Source: JACKCR01 sp041390305
Lineage (GTDB): Bacteria > Eisenbacteria > RBG-16-71-46 > CAIMUX01
DNA length: 64,000 nt
Assembly (NCBI GenBank): GCA_041390305.1
Contig: JAWKQE010000003.1
Location: 62,001 to 126,000 of the forward strand
Direction of reading: 5' to 3'
Shown: in pieces, positions 17,904 to 27,226 of the stretch
Position numbering within the stretch: position 1 is the stretch's first letter
Layout of the letters: each line of letters begins with the position of its first letter
The notes under the pieces: generated by a model
The model's input: the letters and a program-made list of their open reading frames with translations, nothing else
The model's database searches: none
Told to the model about the DNA's origin: nothing
Translations under genes and position numbers: made by a program

Positions 17904-20633
17904 CTAGCGGGTGAAGAAGATCCTTCCCCGCGCTGATTGGGCTCCGGACCGCAGTTCGAAGAAGTAGAGGCCGGACGAAACCGCCCTGCCCGAGGCATCG
18001 GTGCCATCCCACGTGATCGAGTGCTCGCCAGGGGAGGCCAGATCGAGCAACGAGTCACGCACGAGGCGTCCGCGCACGTCCACGAGACGTAGACGAACGG
18101 GAGTCGCATCTGCGGTCCGGAAGCGAATCGTGGTCAGGTGCTGGAACGGATTCGGCTCGGGAGGCCCGAGAAGCGCGAGTCCGATTCCGGAGCTCGGCTC
18201 GTCGTGGACGCTGGTCCCGGCACCCCAGCTACCGTCGGAGGTGTCGATGCCGTTCGGAACGGAACGGTCGGCTGCGCCGCGGCCGGCCGCGCCATCATCG
18301 GCCGCGCCGTTCTCCACCGAGTTGCCACGATGATCCGCGGTGAGCCCACTCGCATCGCCCGCGGACGACGGTTGCCCCTGGTCGTGCCCGGATCCCCCGA
18401 GGACGCTGTTTCGCGTGTCACGGAGAGACGTCTCGACGAGGAGCGGACGGAACATCGATTCCGTGGAGCTAGCCTCGCGGGAGGTTCGAATCCGCGCGAC
18501 TGTGCCGGGTTCCGCGAACGTGCGTCCGGAGCCGAGTGCGGCGGCGTCGACGACGAGCCTGCCATACGCGTCCCAGTACGAGGCGAAGAAGACGCTGCCG
18601 GGAGTCACGAGTTCTCCGGATTCGATGCTGACTCGGTCGGGCTGAGCCGAGACCTTCCCCGAGTTCAGTACCCGCGCCCCCAGGTCGAGGACGGCGTGGA
18701 CACCTTGGACGGCCGACGCGTCTCCGATGAGCCGGAGTTCGTAGGCGAGCACGGCCCCGTTCCCGTCGAGTTCGGGAGCGAGTTCGAGCGACGGCGGCGC
18801 GGTGAAATCACCGGGCGTGTCGGCCGGACTCTGCGTGTTGAGGCTGACCTGGCCGTAGTTGATGGCGAAGAGGATGGCATCCTCGAAGTTCACCAGGTTG
18901 TCCGTGAGGGGGAGGCCGTTCACGGATCCGTTGTCGGTCGGGCCGACGTCCAGGTAGTTCACCGGATCGTTCGGAATCAGGACCTTTCCGTAGTTGGCGC
19001 CGATCAGTGAGATGTCCGGAATCAGGACGATGTTGTTCCCCTGCCCCGCGACGAGTCCGTTCGAGACGTCACCGAGGTGATAGTCGAGTCGACCCCGAGG
19101 AATGTTGGAGACGGGGGAGGCGTTCCCGCACTCGTCCTTGGCGAAGACCGCGTAGTACCAGTAGCCGCGGACGGGGGGCTTGTCCAGTTCGCCGGAGGCG
19201 GTGACCGCGGTGAGGGTCCACGGCGCGGGTGGAGGATAGTTAGGGATCGCGGGCGGAGTGCCTCCGACGTCGTCGTACTCGGGATACGCGCTGCCTGACG
19301 CATCTCCGAACGGTGCGCGGTACACTTCGTAGCCCGCCGCGCCGACGTCCGTGAACGAAACCTGGATGGAGGTGCGTCCGTCCGGCCCGTTCCCCGTCTT
19401 GATCTGCACGGTCGAGAGGTCGGCGACGGGAGGCGGAGCGTCCGTGTCGATGTCGATCGTCGCGACATCGCCCGCGAGGCCGGGGACCGGCATGTTCACG
19501 CAGTCGCGAACGATTACCTGCGTGATCTCGATGGTCCCACTCCCCGAAGGCACGGTGGCGCCGACTTCGATCTGGAAGAGAGTCCCGCTCGAGTCGGGGC
19601 CGCAGCCGGCCCCCAGGATCGCGCAGTCGACCGTGTAGGAGCCATCCATGTTGTCGATCACGTGGAAGGCCGTGCAGGAACCGCCGCAGTGGCCGCTGAG
19701 GTAGGAGCCTTCCGTGATGCTCCCGACTCCCGCGCAGAGGGCGAGGTCCGTGAGTTCGAACGTCACGCTGACGCCGCGGACCGGGGTGGTGTTGATCCGC
19801 TCGAAGTCCACGTCGACCGTGCGGCAGGGCTCGGTGGCGTTGATGCAGCCCGGCTCCGGGTCGAGGCTCACGAGGTCCGGGGCTCCACCGCCCACGACCT
19901 GGAGGCCGAAGTCGAGGTCGTCGTAGCAGGGGGAGAGCGTCGGGTAGGAAGCCCATCCGGAGGTCGTGCCGTTGATCGGATTGAAGTAGTTCTCGTAGTC
20001 GATGTACGCGTCGGGAGCGGCGCAGGTGAACCAAAGGAGCGTCGCGCCGTAGCCGGATTCCGCCGTCTCGCCGCGGAGCGACACGTAGTAGTCGGTTCCG
20101 GTGAACACGTACGGGTCGTCGAGCAGGAACTCCTTGTAGTACGTGCCGGCGTCGAGCGTCGTCCATGTGCCGGTGAGGTTCGCGAGAAGCGCGCCAGGGG
20201 CGCCGCCCGGTCCGGACGTGTCGTAGAGGTCGAGGGTGATGCTGGAGAAGTCGGCCGGCCCGCCGCCGAGGTTCGTCGGATTCGGATGCGGCCCCTCTTC
20301 GCCATAGGCCCACCAGAGCCGGAAGGCACTCGCAAAGGAACCTGTGGGAACACTGAACCGCCGCCCCGTCAGGTCGAAGTCCGTTCCGGACTCGAAGTAG
20401 GTGCTGCTCCACGCGAAGCAACTTCCGCAAACGAGATTCGGGTCGGTGACCGGGGTCCCGGAGTCGAACAGAAGGCCGAGCGGAATGGCTCCGGAGCCTT
20501 CATACAAATCCCTGATCGGTTCGGGGGCCTGGGTCGCTCCTTCGGTACTCGCCTGAGTGGCGGCATGGGAAGCGGCGGCGGCGCCGAACGCAAGAGCAAG
20601 GAATGGGACGCAATACTGCAGCACGCGTGTCAT
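17904..20633 (-). CDS. Large exported protein with dockerin-like repeats and FlgD-like tail
   Basis: A 909-residue protein starting at the ATG at 20633, preceded by GAGGAGAACCG. The signal peptide is CVPFLALAFGAAAASHAA. Residues ~50-280 contain a secreted jelly-roll-like region (FSVPTGSFASAFRLWWAYG, FTGTDYYVSLRGE). Residues ~300-410 are cohesin-like (CRTVDVDFERINTTPVRGVSVTFEL). A fibronectin-like segment follows (RTSIQVSFTDVGAAGYEVYRAP). Two dockerin-like calcium loops lie near 600-660 (PDISLIGANYGK and DNLVNFEDAILFAINYG). The end is a FlgD Ig-like domain (FQHLTTIRFRTAD, RLVDVRGRLVRD, WDGTDASGRAVSSGLYFFEL). It probably binds a partner through the dockerin-like repeats; substrates are unknown. 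Confidence 0.8.
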   Translation of the reverse strand: MTRVLQYCVPFLALAFGAAAASHAATQASTEGATQAPEPIRDLYEGSGAIPLGLLFDSGTPVTDPNLVCGSCFAWSSTYFESGTDFDLTGRRFSVPTGSFASAFRLWWAYGEEGPHPNPTNLGGGPADFSSITLDLYDTSGPGGAPGALLANLTGTWTTLDAGTYYKEFLLDDPYVFTGTDYYVSLRGETAESGYGATLLWFTCAAPDAYIDYENYFNPINGTTSGWASYPTLSPCYDDLDFGLQVVGGGAPDLVSLDPEPGCINATEPCRTVDVDFERINTTPVRGVSVTFELTDLALCAGVGSITEGSYLSGHCGGSCTAFHVIDNMDGSYTVDCAILGAGCGPDSSGTLFQIEVGATVPSGSGTIEITQVIVRDCVNMPVPGLAGDVATIDIDTDAPPPVADLSTVQIKTGNGPDGRTSIQVSFTDVGAAGYEVYRAPFGDASGSAYPEYDDVGGTPPAIPNYPPPAPWTLTAVTASGELDKPPVRGYWYYAVFAKDECGNASPVSNIPRGRLDYHLGDVSNGLVAGQGNNIVLIPDISLIGANYGKVLIPNDPVNYLDVGPTDNGSVNGLPLTDNLVNFEDAILFAINYGQVSLNTQSPADTPGDFTAPPSLELAPELDGNGAVLAYELRLIGDASAVQGVHAVLDLGARVLNSGKVSAQPDRVSIESGELVTPGSVFFASYWDAYGRLVVDAAALGSGRTFAEPGTVARIRTSREASSTESMFRPLLVETSLRDTRNSVLGGSGHDQGQPSSAGDASGLTADHRGNSVENGAADDGAAGRGAADRSVPNGIDTSDGSWGAGTSVHDEPSSGIGLALLGPPEPNPFQHLTTIRFRTADATPVRLRLVDVRGRLVRDSLLDLASPGEHSITWDGTDASGRAVSSGLYFFELRSGAQSARGRIFFTR

Positions 20634-21406
20634 CGGTTCTCCTCGAGTCGACGTCCCGGCCGGCATTGCCGACCGGGACTCGACGCCTGGCCTCGGGAGG
20701 CTGGGACCCGACCAGATCCATGGCTCTTCATACGCATAGACGGACGGAAACTGCCTCCTGAGACTGGGAATCACGAACGTCAGGGCTGTGCATGTCCGAC
20801 GGACGTGTCCCATCGGATGGAGACGGCGAGGATGGACTCCGGAAACCGGCGAGCTCACCAGGAACCCACCTCACCGCCTCCAAACATGGCTACGACACTT
20901 CACTCCTCGCCAACTTCTGGGATGGCAGGAAGTGGGGAATGCTGGGATGCGGATCCGGGCATGGAGGTAGCTGAGGTGCCGGATCTGTGACTGAGTCGAG
21001 TTCGAACCCGATGCGCGGAAGATCCGGGATGCGGATTGGCCCCTCGCGCTGAGGTCGTGGCACTGGCAGCAGTGACGCTGCGGCCTCCGAACTTCAACAC
21101 CAAGACCGTAGCATGCGCGTCTCTCGGCGTGCAATTGGGGGATCCCCCCGGTTTTGTGAGTTCTGGGGTGACGGGATCTCAGAAGGGCGCGGCCGGAACA
21201 GCTCCGAATACCTGGGTCGCTCGCCACCCGAACACCGCGTGGCTTCCACCGGTCGCGGTCCATTAGGACCGTCCAACCAGTACTTTCACAGAGCCAATGG
21301 ACGACTCGGCGACGAGTTTCCTCGTTCTCACTGCGGTCTCATCTGGCCCGGATAGCCTCTTGTCTGGGAGGATGCGGGACCGAGGCGATCGGATGGAGGA
21401 ACCCGA
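20634..21406. other. Long intergenic region between divergent genes
   Basis: These 773 bases separate the large dockerin-like gene from the outer-membrane gene at 21407. No reading frame with protein-like composition was seen. Near 21131 there is CAATTGGGGGATCCCCCCGG followed by TTTTGTG, which resembles the short element CAATTGGGGATTTCCCCC plus GTTTCGTGGGC at 49430 and a shorter relative at 44644. It may be a dispersed terminator-like sequence. Near 20653 there is an imperfect inverted repeat (GTCCCGG ... CCGGGAC). Confidence 0.45.
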
Positions 21407-22207
21407 GTGGATAGCTCAGAGCCGCTGCTTCGGAAAGTCGAACCCAACACTGCCTGCACTTCTTCGGCCGTGTTCGCCGTGTTTGTCCTCGTCACCCTGA
21501 CGAATCCACATGCCGCCTTCGGCAGCCTGGCGCGCAATGCAGCCGGTGCGAGAAACATGGGGGAGTCGGGGACGTACGTTCTCGACTCCGCCGTGCAGTT
21601 CGAGAAGGGCGACGAGGAACGCGCGTGGGCGGCGGAGCTGGGATTGCAGATCCAGCTCACGGACCGTTTCCAGCTCCTGGTCGAGGCGGTTCCCTTCCTC
21701 AGTGAAGACCCGGACGGGGAGAGCGCAGTGCGAGGGTTGGGTGACACGGAGCTCACTGCGTCGTTTCTGGTTCTGCCGGACGACGAAGAGACGTACGCGC
21801 CGTCCCTCGTCCTCGGCGCGAAGGCGAAGCTCCCTACCGCGGGCTCGGACCTCGGAACGGGGAAGCCTGACTACTCGGGGCTGCTCATCCTGGGGAAGGA
21901 GTTCGAGTTGCTCGATCTCGAGGCGGAGTTCGAGTACGCCACCTTCGGGTCGCCGTCGGGTGTCTCTCTCGACGACCAGTTCCTCTACTCGCTCTCTGCC
22001 GACTACAGCGTGTCCGACCTGCTCTCCGTCTTCGCCGAAGTGAGTGGAAACAGCGCGCCGACGGCCGACGAGTCCCGAAGTGACGTCGGCACCTTCGGCT
22101 TCGAGCTGGACGTCGCGCAGACCGAATCCGCCACGACCTACGTCACGCTCGAGTTCGATACCGAGTCCACCGCGACCGCCCGCGTCGGCTTCGAACTCGC
22201 CTGGTAG
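21407..22207 (+). CDS. Outer-membrane beta-barrel protein
   Basis: A 266-residue exported protein starting at a GTG seven bases after GGAGG. After a signal-like segment (SSAVFAVFVLVTLTNPHAAFG) the mature part alternates polar and hydrophobic residues in beta-hairpin style, with acidic turns: DSAVQFEKGDEERAWAAELGLQIQLTDRFQLLVEA, DLEAEFEYATFG, YSLSADYSVSDLLSVFAEVSG. It ends RVGFELAW, an aromatic C-terminus typical of BAM-inserted barrels. The layout resembles transporter-like porins of the phenol-degradation MetA type (PF13557). It precedes the tryptophanase-like gene by 219 bases in the same direction, so an export or uptake link is possible but not shown. Confidence 0.65.
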   Translation: MDSSEPLLRKVEPNTACTSSAVFAVFVLVTLTNPHAAFGSLARNAAGARNMGESGTYVLDSAVQFEKGDEERAWAAELGLQIQLTDRFQLLVEAVPFLSEDPDGESAVRGLGDTELTASFLVLPDDEETYAPSLVLGAKAKLPTAGSDLGTGKPDYSGLLILGKEFELLDLEAEFEYATFGSPSGVSLDDQFLYSLSADYSVSDLLSVFAEVSGNSAPTADESRSDVGTFGFELDVAQTESATTYVTLEFDTESTATARVGFELAW

Positions 22208-22426
22208 TTGGTTGGCTGGCGACCGGCCGGCGACCGCCTGGCAGGTGCCGCCAACCACGAGCAAACTGCTTCGGACCTGCCTGACAATCGCCAATCAGCC
22301 GCCCGCGGCCATCCGGTGGCCGCCCGTCCACCCCTTCGGGAATCCCTACCTCCTCTCCGCTTCACCCGAGCGAAGGCGCCACCTATGCTGTCTCTTCTGC
22401 GATAGACGTAGCCTTAGGAGAGAGCC

Positions 22427-25102
22427 ATGCCGATGACCAACCAGCCGATTCATGAGCCGCATAAAATCAAGACAGTCCGTCCGATAGCGTTCCCCAGCCT
22501 CGAGGAACGGAAGCGGAACCTGTCCGCGGCCCGGTTCAATGTCCACCAGCTCACCCCGTCCCAGGTGACGTTCGACATGGTCTCCCTGGGGACGAGTGCG
22601 ATGACCCAGGAGCAGCTGGCCGGACAGCTGATCGGTGACGAAGCCTATGCCGGGGCGCGGAACTTCGAGACGCTGAACGAAGTCATCACGCGGGTCCTCG
22701 GGCACACGTACGTCTGCCCGACCCACAACACTCTCGGCGCGGTGAAGCTGCTCCTGCGGGCCTTCGCCAAGGACGGTGGGAAGACGCTGCCGTCGAATGC
22801 GCGTGGACGGGTCGACGTGCACGCTCCGCGCGGGATCGAGATCAAGGACGCACGGGACCGGCAGGAGCCGGTCTTCACGGGCAACTTCGATCTGGACCGT
22901 CTGCGCTCGCTGATCGAAGAGTCCCGCCCGCCCTTCATCGGCGGACAGGCCTTCGCCGATGGGCAGCATCCGTTCAGCCTCGCCAACCTCCGTGCGGTGC
23001 GGAAGCTCGCGGACTCGTTCGGCCTTCGGATCGTCCTCGACGTCTCCCGCGTGATCGAGAACGCGTGGTACATCCAGAAGCACGAGGCCGGGCTGTCGGA
23101 CCGGAGCATCGCGGACCTCGTCCTCGCGATCTCGAAGACGGCGCACGTCATCCTCATGGACGGCGCGCAGGATCCCCGCTCCAACACCGGCGGGTTCCTC
23201 GCCACGGACAACCCCGCGGACCACGAGCACTTCATGAACGACGTCGTCGTGTTCGAAGGGCTCCATACGTATGGCGGAATGGCCGGGCGCACGATGGAAG
23301 TCCTCGCGCGCGGCCTCTCCGAGATGTGCGACGAGGTCGAAGTCCAGTGGGTCATGCACCAGACCGAGCGGTTCTGCACCCGCCTCGCGGATGGTGGCGT
23401 GCCGGTGGAGCGCGGTTGCGACGGTGCCTACATCCAGGCCGACGAGTTCCTCGCACAGAAGGCCGAGCACTCGGCCCACGCGGTGGCGGCGGCTCTCTAC
23501 GAGACGTCCGGAGTTCGGGCGATGGCGCAGGGTCTGGTCGGACGGGATGCCTACCTTCCGGTCCAGATCCCGCGCCTCGCCATGACGAACACGCAGCTGG
23601 ACCAGGTGGCGGACGCGATCATCGCGCTGCACGGGCAGCGGGACCGGATCCCCAGCCTCGACACCGAGACGAACGGGGAGTGGCACGATCAACTCCGCTT
23701 CCGTTCCGTCTTCGCGGACCTCGCGTCGTTCGAGTTCGACTGTGACCCCTACATCATCCACACGCTCGAGCCGATCGCCCGGACGACGCGCGAGCAACGC
23801 CTCCGGGCCGTGCGGGAGGCCGGGTACAACACGTTCCTCCTCCGCTCCGCCGATGTCACGATCGACCTCCTCACGGACTCGGGTACGACCGCGATGTCGA
23901 CCAGGCAGTGGGCGGCCTACGACGCGGCCATCCCGACTCCGGGGACGAGCGACGCCTATCTCGACTTCGTTGCCGTGGTGAAGGAGACCTACGGCTACGA
24001 CTTCATCCTGCCGACCCACCAGGGCCGTGCCGCCGAGCAGATCCTCTCCGAAGTCATGATCCGTCCCGGGCAGCTCGTCCCGGGCAACATGTACTTCACG
24101 ACGACGAAGCTCCATCAGGAACTCGCGGGCGGCGTGTTCGCGGACGTGATCGTCGACGAGGCGCACCAGCCGAGCTCGGACTTCCGTTGGAAGGGGAACA
24201 TCGACCTCGGGAAGCTCGAGGCGCTCGTGAAGGAGAAGGGGGCGGACGGAATCGCCTACATCTCGTTCGAGCTCTCGGTGAACATGGCGGGCGGCCAGCC
24301 GGTCTCGATGGACAACCTGCGGGAGGTCTACGCCTACTGCAGCAAGCTGGGCATCCCGGTCATGTTCGACGCGACCCGCGCGGTCGAGAACGCGTACATG
24401 ATCCAGAAGCACGACCCGCGCTTCCACGACGCCTCGGTCCGCGACATCCTCCGCGAGATGATGCTCTACGGTGATGGCTGCACCGTCTCCGGGAAGAAGG
24501 ACTACCTTATCAACATCGGTGGTCTCCTCGCGTTCAAGGACAACCCGGAGTGGGCGAAGGCGTCCGAGGCCAAGATCCGCGTCTATGAAGGAGGCGTCCG
24601 TGACGGCGGTCTTCCTTCCGCCGACCTCGCCGCCATGGCGCAGGGCATGCGCGAGATGGTCGACGACCACTACATCAAGTCCCGCGTCGAGCAGGCGGTG
24701 CGTCTCGCCTCCTGGCTCGAGGAAGCCGGAGTGCCGATCGTCCGTCCGACCGGAAGCCACGCCGTCTTCCTCGACGCGCGCCGGTTCCTCTCGCACCTGG
24801 ACCAGGACGAGTACCCGGCCCAGCGTCTCGCCGCCGAGATCTACGTCGAGACCGGCGTGCGCGCGATGGAGCGGGGCAACGTCTCCAAGGGCCGGAAGCC
24901 GGACGGCGACAACTACCGTCCGCAGCTCGAGCTCGTCCGTCTCACCCTGCCGCGGCGCGTCTACAGCGACGATCACCTCAAGGCAGTGGCCGACGGCATC
25001 GTGCGGCTCTACGAGCGGCGCGAGTCGATTACCGGGCTTCGCTTTACCTACGAGCCGGCGGAGCTCCGGTTCTTCCAGGGACGGTTCGAGCCGATCAGCT
25101 GA
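22427..25102 (+). CDS. Tandem fusion of two tryptophanase/tyrosine phenol-lyase domains with complementary active-site losses
   Basis: An 891-residue protein, twice the usual ~460, starting at an ATG after TAGGAGAGAGCC. Both halves (1-~435 and ~437-891) align with beta-eliminating lyases (TnaA/TPL), PLP enzymes that cleave tryptophan or tyrosine to pyruvate, ammonia and indole or phenol. The C-half keeps the PLP lysine (SGKKD, K690/K691), the cofactor loop PTHQGR (529-534), FDATR, and the carboxylate arginine in VRLTLPR (R838). It lacks the DEAYSGSR tyrosine (P505 in its place) and the TYGG tyrosine (D726). The N-half keeps GDEAYAGARNF (Y74) and TYGG (Y282), plus LDVSR. It has lost the lysine (GAQD, Q248), the QGR loop (NTL, 101-103) and the arginine (P378). 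One composite active site per chain is therefore likely. The substrate is unknown. Confidence 0.88.
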   Translation: MPMTNQPIHEPHKIKTVRPIAFPSLEERKRNLSAARFNVHQLTPSQVTFDMVSLGTSAMTQEQLAGQLIGDEAYAGARNFETLNEVITRVLGHTYVCPTHNTLGAVKLLLRAFAKDGGKTLPSNARGRVDVHAPRGIEIKDARDRQEPVFTGNFDLDRLRSLIEESRPPFIGGQAFADGQHPFSLANLRAVRKLADSFGLRIVLDVSRVIENAWYIQKHEAGLSDRSIADLVLAISKTAHVILMDGAQDPRSNTGGFLATDNPADHEHFMNDVVVFEGLHTYGGMAGRTMEVLARGLSEMCDEVEVQWVMHQTERFCTRLADGGVPVERGCDGAYIQADEFLAQKAEHSAHAVAAALYETSGVRAMAQGLVGRDAYLPVQIPRLAMTNTQLDQVADAIIALHGQRDRIPSLDTETNGEWHDQLRFRSVFADLASFEFDCDPYIIHTLEPIARTTREQRLRAVREAGYNTFLLRSADVTIDLLTDSGTTAMSTRQWAAYDAAIPTPGTSDAYLDFVAVVKETYGYDFILPTHQGRAAEQILSEVMIRPGQLVPGNMYFTTTKLHQELAGGVFADVIVDEAHQPSSDFRWKGNIDLGKLEALVKEKGADGIAYISFELSVNMAGGQPVSMDNLREVYAYCSKLGIPVMFDATRAVENAYMIQKHDPRFHDASVRDILREMMLYGDGCTVSGKKDYLINIGGLLAFKDNPEWAKASEAKIRVYEGGVRDGGLPSADLAAMAQGMREMVDDHYIKSRVEQAVRLASWLEEAGVPIVRPTGSHAVFLDARRFLSHLDQDEYPAQRLAAEIYVETGVRAMERGNVSKGRKPDGDNYRPQLELVRLTLPRRVYSDDHLKAVADGIVRLYERRESITGLRFTYEPAELRFFQGRFEPIS

Positions 25103-25180
25103 CCCCAGGAGGGGACTCGCGCGGGACGGAGTTCGTGAGGTGTGCCCGATGAACTGGATCCAGCGATGGGTCCAGTGGCG

Positions 25181-25237
25181 GGGAGATTGCGGATCCATCG
25201 GGTCTTGGGGCGGTGGGGAAACGGTCCGCAATCTCCC
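25181..25237. repeat. 13-bp inverted repeat with G-rich loop downstream of the lyase fusion
   Basis: GGGAGATTGCGGA (25181-25193) and TCCGCAATCTCCC (25225-25237) are exact reverse complements flanking a 31-base loop rich in G runs. It lies 80 bases after the stop of the tandem lyase and 74 before the next gene, so it may act as terminator or as a regulatory hairpin. Confidence 0.6.
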
Positions 25238-25310
25238 GTCCACACGGGTGCTAGAATGAAGGTCCTCGGGATCTCGTATGGAGGTCCCTGAACGAGGGAG
25301 GGCCTGGCCA

Positions 25311-26072
25311 ATGCTCCACGCATCCGGATCCGCGCTTCGTTTCCCTGTCACCCGTACCGCCTCCGCCCTGTCGATCGCTGTGGCCGTCGCGCTCGTTGTC
25401 GCTCCCGCGTCCGCCGCGGACGAAGCCGCGCAGATGCCTGCCGCCGAGTCCACGACACTGACTTCCGCCGATGACCGTGGGGACGGCTGCTTCGACCTGC
25501 CGCTCGTCCTCGGGTTCGACGGCACCGTCGAGAACGGAGTCCAGTGGCGCGGCACCGGCGTCCAGGAGGACTACGTCGGCGCGTTCGGGCAGGCGTTCGA
25601 CCTCGGCCCGGGCATCATTCGATGCGCTGCCTACTGGCTCACCGAGATCGGCTCCTACACCGGGCAGACCTCGGATCTGTATGTATGGGCCGGTGGAGTC
25701 GACGGCGAGCCTGACGCCGTGCTCGCCCTCGTGCCGGACGTCGTCTTCTCCAACGTGCCGCTCTGGCCCGAAGTGGGCGAGAACCGGGTCGCGATCGATC
25801 TCGCGGTGGACGGTCCGTTCACGGTCGGATGCTGGGGACGTTGGCCCGGCGAGTCGCCTGGCGGGTACTACGTCGGCGTCGATCAGGACGGGGCGCTTGG
25901 GCCGGCGTGGACGAACGTCGCCCTCGACATCGGCTACCCGCCCGGTTGGCAGCATCCTTCCGTCGCCTGGGCGGACGTAACGAACATGGCGATCGGAGTC
26001 GTGTTCGACGATGCGCCGGTTCCGGTTACGGAGACGAGTTGGGGGCAGATCAAGGCGCTGCTTCGTAGGTAG
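25311..26072 (+). CDS. Secreted protein of unknown function with SWGxIK tail
   Basis: A 253-residue exported protein. The ATG at 25311 is preferred because GAGGGAGGG lies eight bases upstream; an ATG at 25278 is possible. The signal peptide is ALSIAVAVALVVAPASAAD. The mature region is a beta-rich single domain: FDGTVENGVQWRGTGVQEDYVGAFGQAFDL, GIIRCAAYWLTEIGSYTGQTSDLYVWAGG, and VGVDQDGALGPAWTNVALDIGYPPGWQHP. This resembles the secreted 'T9SS-associated' jelly-roll domains that report on local enrichment of cargo, but I do not recognise a named family. It ends PVTETSWGQIKALLRR. Confidence 0.65.
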   Translation: MLHASGSALRFPVTRTASALSIAVAVALVVAPASAADEAAQMPAAESTTLTSADDRGDGCFDLPLVLGFDGTVENGVQWRGTGVQEDYVGAFGQAFDLGPGIIRCAAYWLTEIGSYTGQTSDLYVWAGGVDGEPDAVLALVPDVVFSNVPLWPEVGENRVAIDLAVDGPFTVGCWGRWPGESPGGYYVGVDQDGALGPAWTNVALDIGYPPGWQHPSVAWADVTNMAIGVVFDDAPVPVTETSWGQIKALLRR

Positions 26073-26233
26073 GTGTGCGGGCGGCGCGGGCGACGTGCCG
26101 TCTTTCGGTCGAGTCGTCGCCGCGTGCGGAGGGCGTCGCGCCGGGTGCGGGGTAGCCCTCTCAGGCTCGCACGTCATGGTCAGCCGTTTCGTCCGTCCAT
26201 ACAGCTGTCCTGCCTTTGGCCGTGCTGGATGTC

Positions 26234-27169
26234 TCAACGCAGGAGCAGCGTGACGTACCCGACGTAGGTGGCCAGGAGCAGGCCACCTTCCCACCGTTCC
26301 AGTCGGAATCCGGTCCGCATGAGCGGGAGGATGGCAACGGACGTCAGAATGAGCGCGCCGAGATCGAGGCGGGTGAGACCGCCGGCCGGGATCGGATGGA
26401 GCAGCGCGGTCGGGCCGAGGATGCCCAGGATGTTGAACAGGTTCGATCCGACGACGTTGCCGACCGCGATGTCGGACTCCTTCCGAAACGCGGCGACCAC
26501 CGACGTCGCGAGTTCGGGGAGGCTCGTTCCCACCGCGACGATCGTGAGGCCGATCACGGTCTGACTGAGTCCGAGTGACTCGGCGATCGCGACGGCTCCG
26601 TCGACGAGCGCGCGTGCTCCCAGGACGAGGAACCCCAGACCGACCACGATCCAGATCGCGTCGAAGAGGAAGGCGCGGGGCCCTCGCGGCAGTGCCTCCT
26701 CGAACTCCGCCTGCACCGAGTCCGTTTCCCTCCGCGAGCCGACGATGGTGAACCCGATATAGGCGACGATTCCCAACGTGAGGAGTGCGCCTTCCAGTCT
26801 CCCGATCCGGTCGTCGAGAAAGCAGGCGCAGAGCGCTCCCGTGGCGACGAGCAGGAGAGGGAGGTCGATCCGGAGGATCTTCGCGTCGATCCGCATCGGC
26901 TGGATGAGTGCAGCGAGTCCCAGGATCAAGGCGATGTTGCCGATGTTCGATCCGACCACGTTGCCGATCGCGATGGCACCGTTGTCCGCGAACGCCGCCT
27001 GGAGGCTCACGATGAGCTCCGGGGCACTCGTGCCGAACGCGACGATCGTGAGCCCGATCACGAGCGGACTCATCCCGAGGCGGCGCGCGAGTGCCGCGCT
27101 TCCCCGAACGAGCGCTTCGGCACCGAGAGTGAGGCCCACGAGACCGAGAGCGATGAACAGCCAGGGCAC
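26234..27169 (-). CDS. Calcium/sodium antiporter, YrbG-type CaCA family
   Basis: A 311-residue membrane protein with ten predicted helices in two inverted repeats. Each repeat carries the CaCA alpha motif that forms the ion sites: GTSAPELIVSLQAA in the first half and GTSLPELATSVVAA in the second, each followed by GNVVGSNxxNI. The middle is a short acidic loop (SRRETDSVQAEFEEALPRGP), as in the short, potassium-independent bacterial exchangers such as YrbG/MaX1. It would extrude Ca2+ in exchange for Na+ or H+. An NhaR-like regulator gene lies 280 bases away in the same direction, a possible sodium theme. Confidence 0.9.
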   Translation of the reverse strand: MPWLFIALGLVGLTLGAEALVRGSAALARRLGMSPLVIGLTIVAFGTSAPELIVSLQAAFADNGAIAIGNVVGSNIGNIALILGLAALIQPMRIDAKILRIDLPLLLVATGALCACFLDDRIGRLEGALLTLGIVAYIGFTIVGSRRETDSVQAEFEEALPRGPRAFLFDAIWIVVGLGFLVLGARALVDGAVAIAESLGLSQTVIGLTIVAVGTSLPELATSVVAAFRKESDIAVGNVVGSNLFNILGILGPTALLHPIPAGGLTRLDLGALILTSVAILPLMRTGFRLERWEGGLLLATYVGYVTLLLR

Positions 27170-27226
27170 CGGAAGTTCTCCCCCCGCGGAGCGCGGTCAC
27201 CTACAGATCACACCGGGCGCGGACGG

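Noticed and set aside
21000..21030. tRNA-like GGTTCGAACTC on the minus strand
   Set aside because: Flanking bases cannot form the T stem, and no cloverleaf could be drawn.
22346..25555. A 1,069-codon open frame opposite the double lyase
   Set aside because: Antisense shadow of a conserved PLP enzyme. It has no ribosome-binding site or recognisable domain and spans the intergenic regions on both sides.
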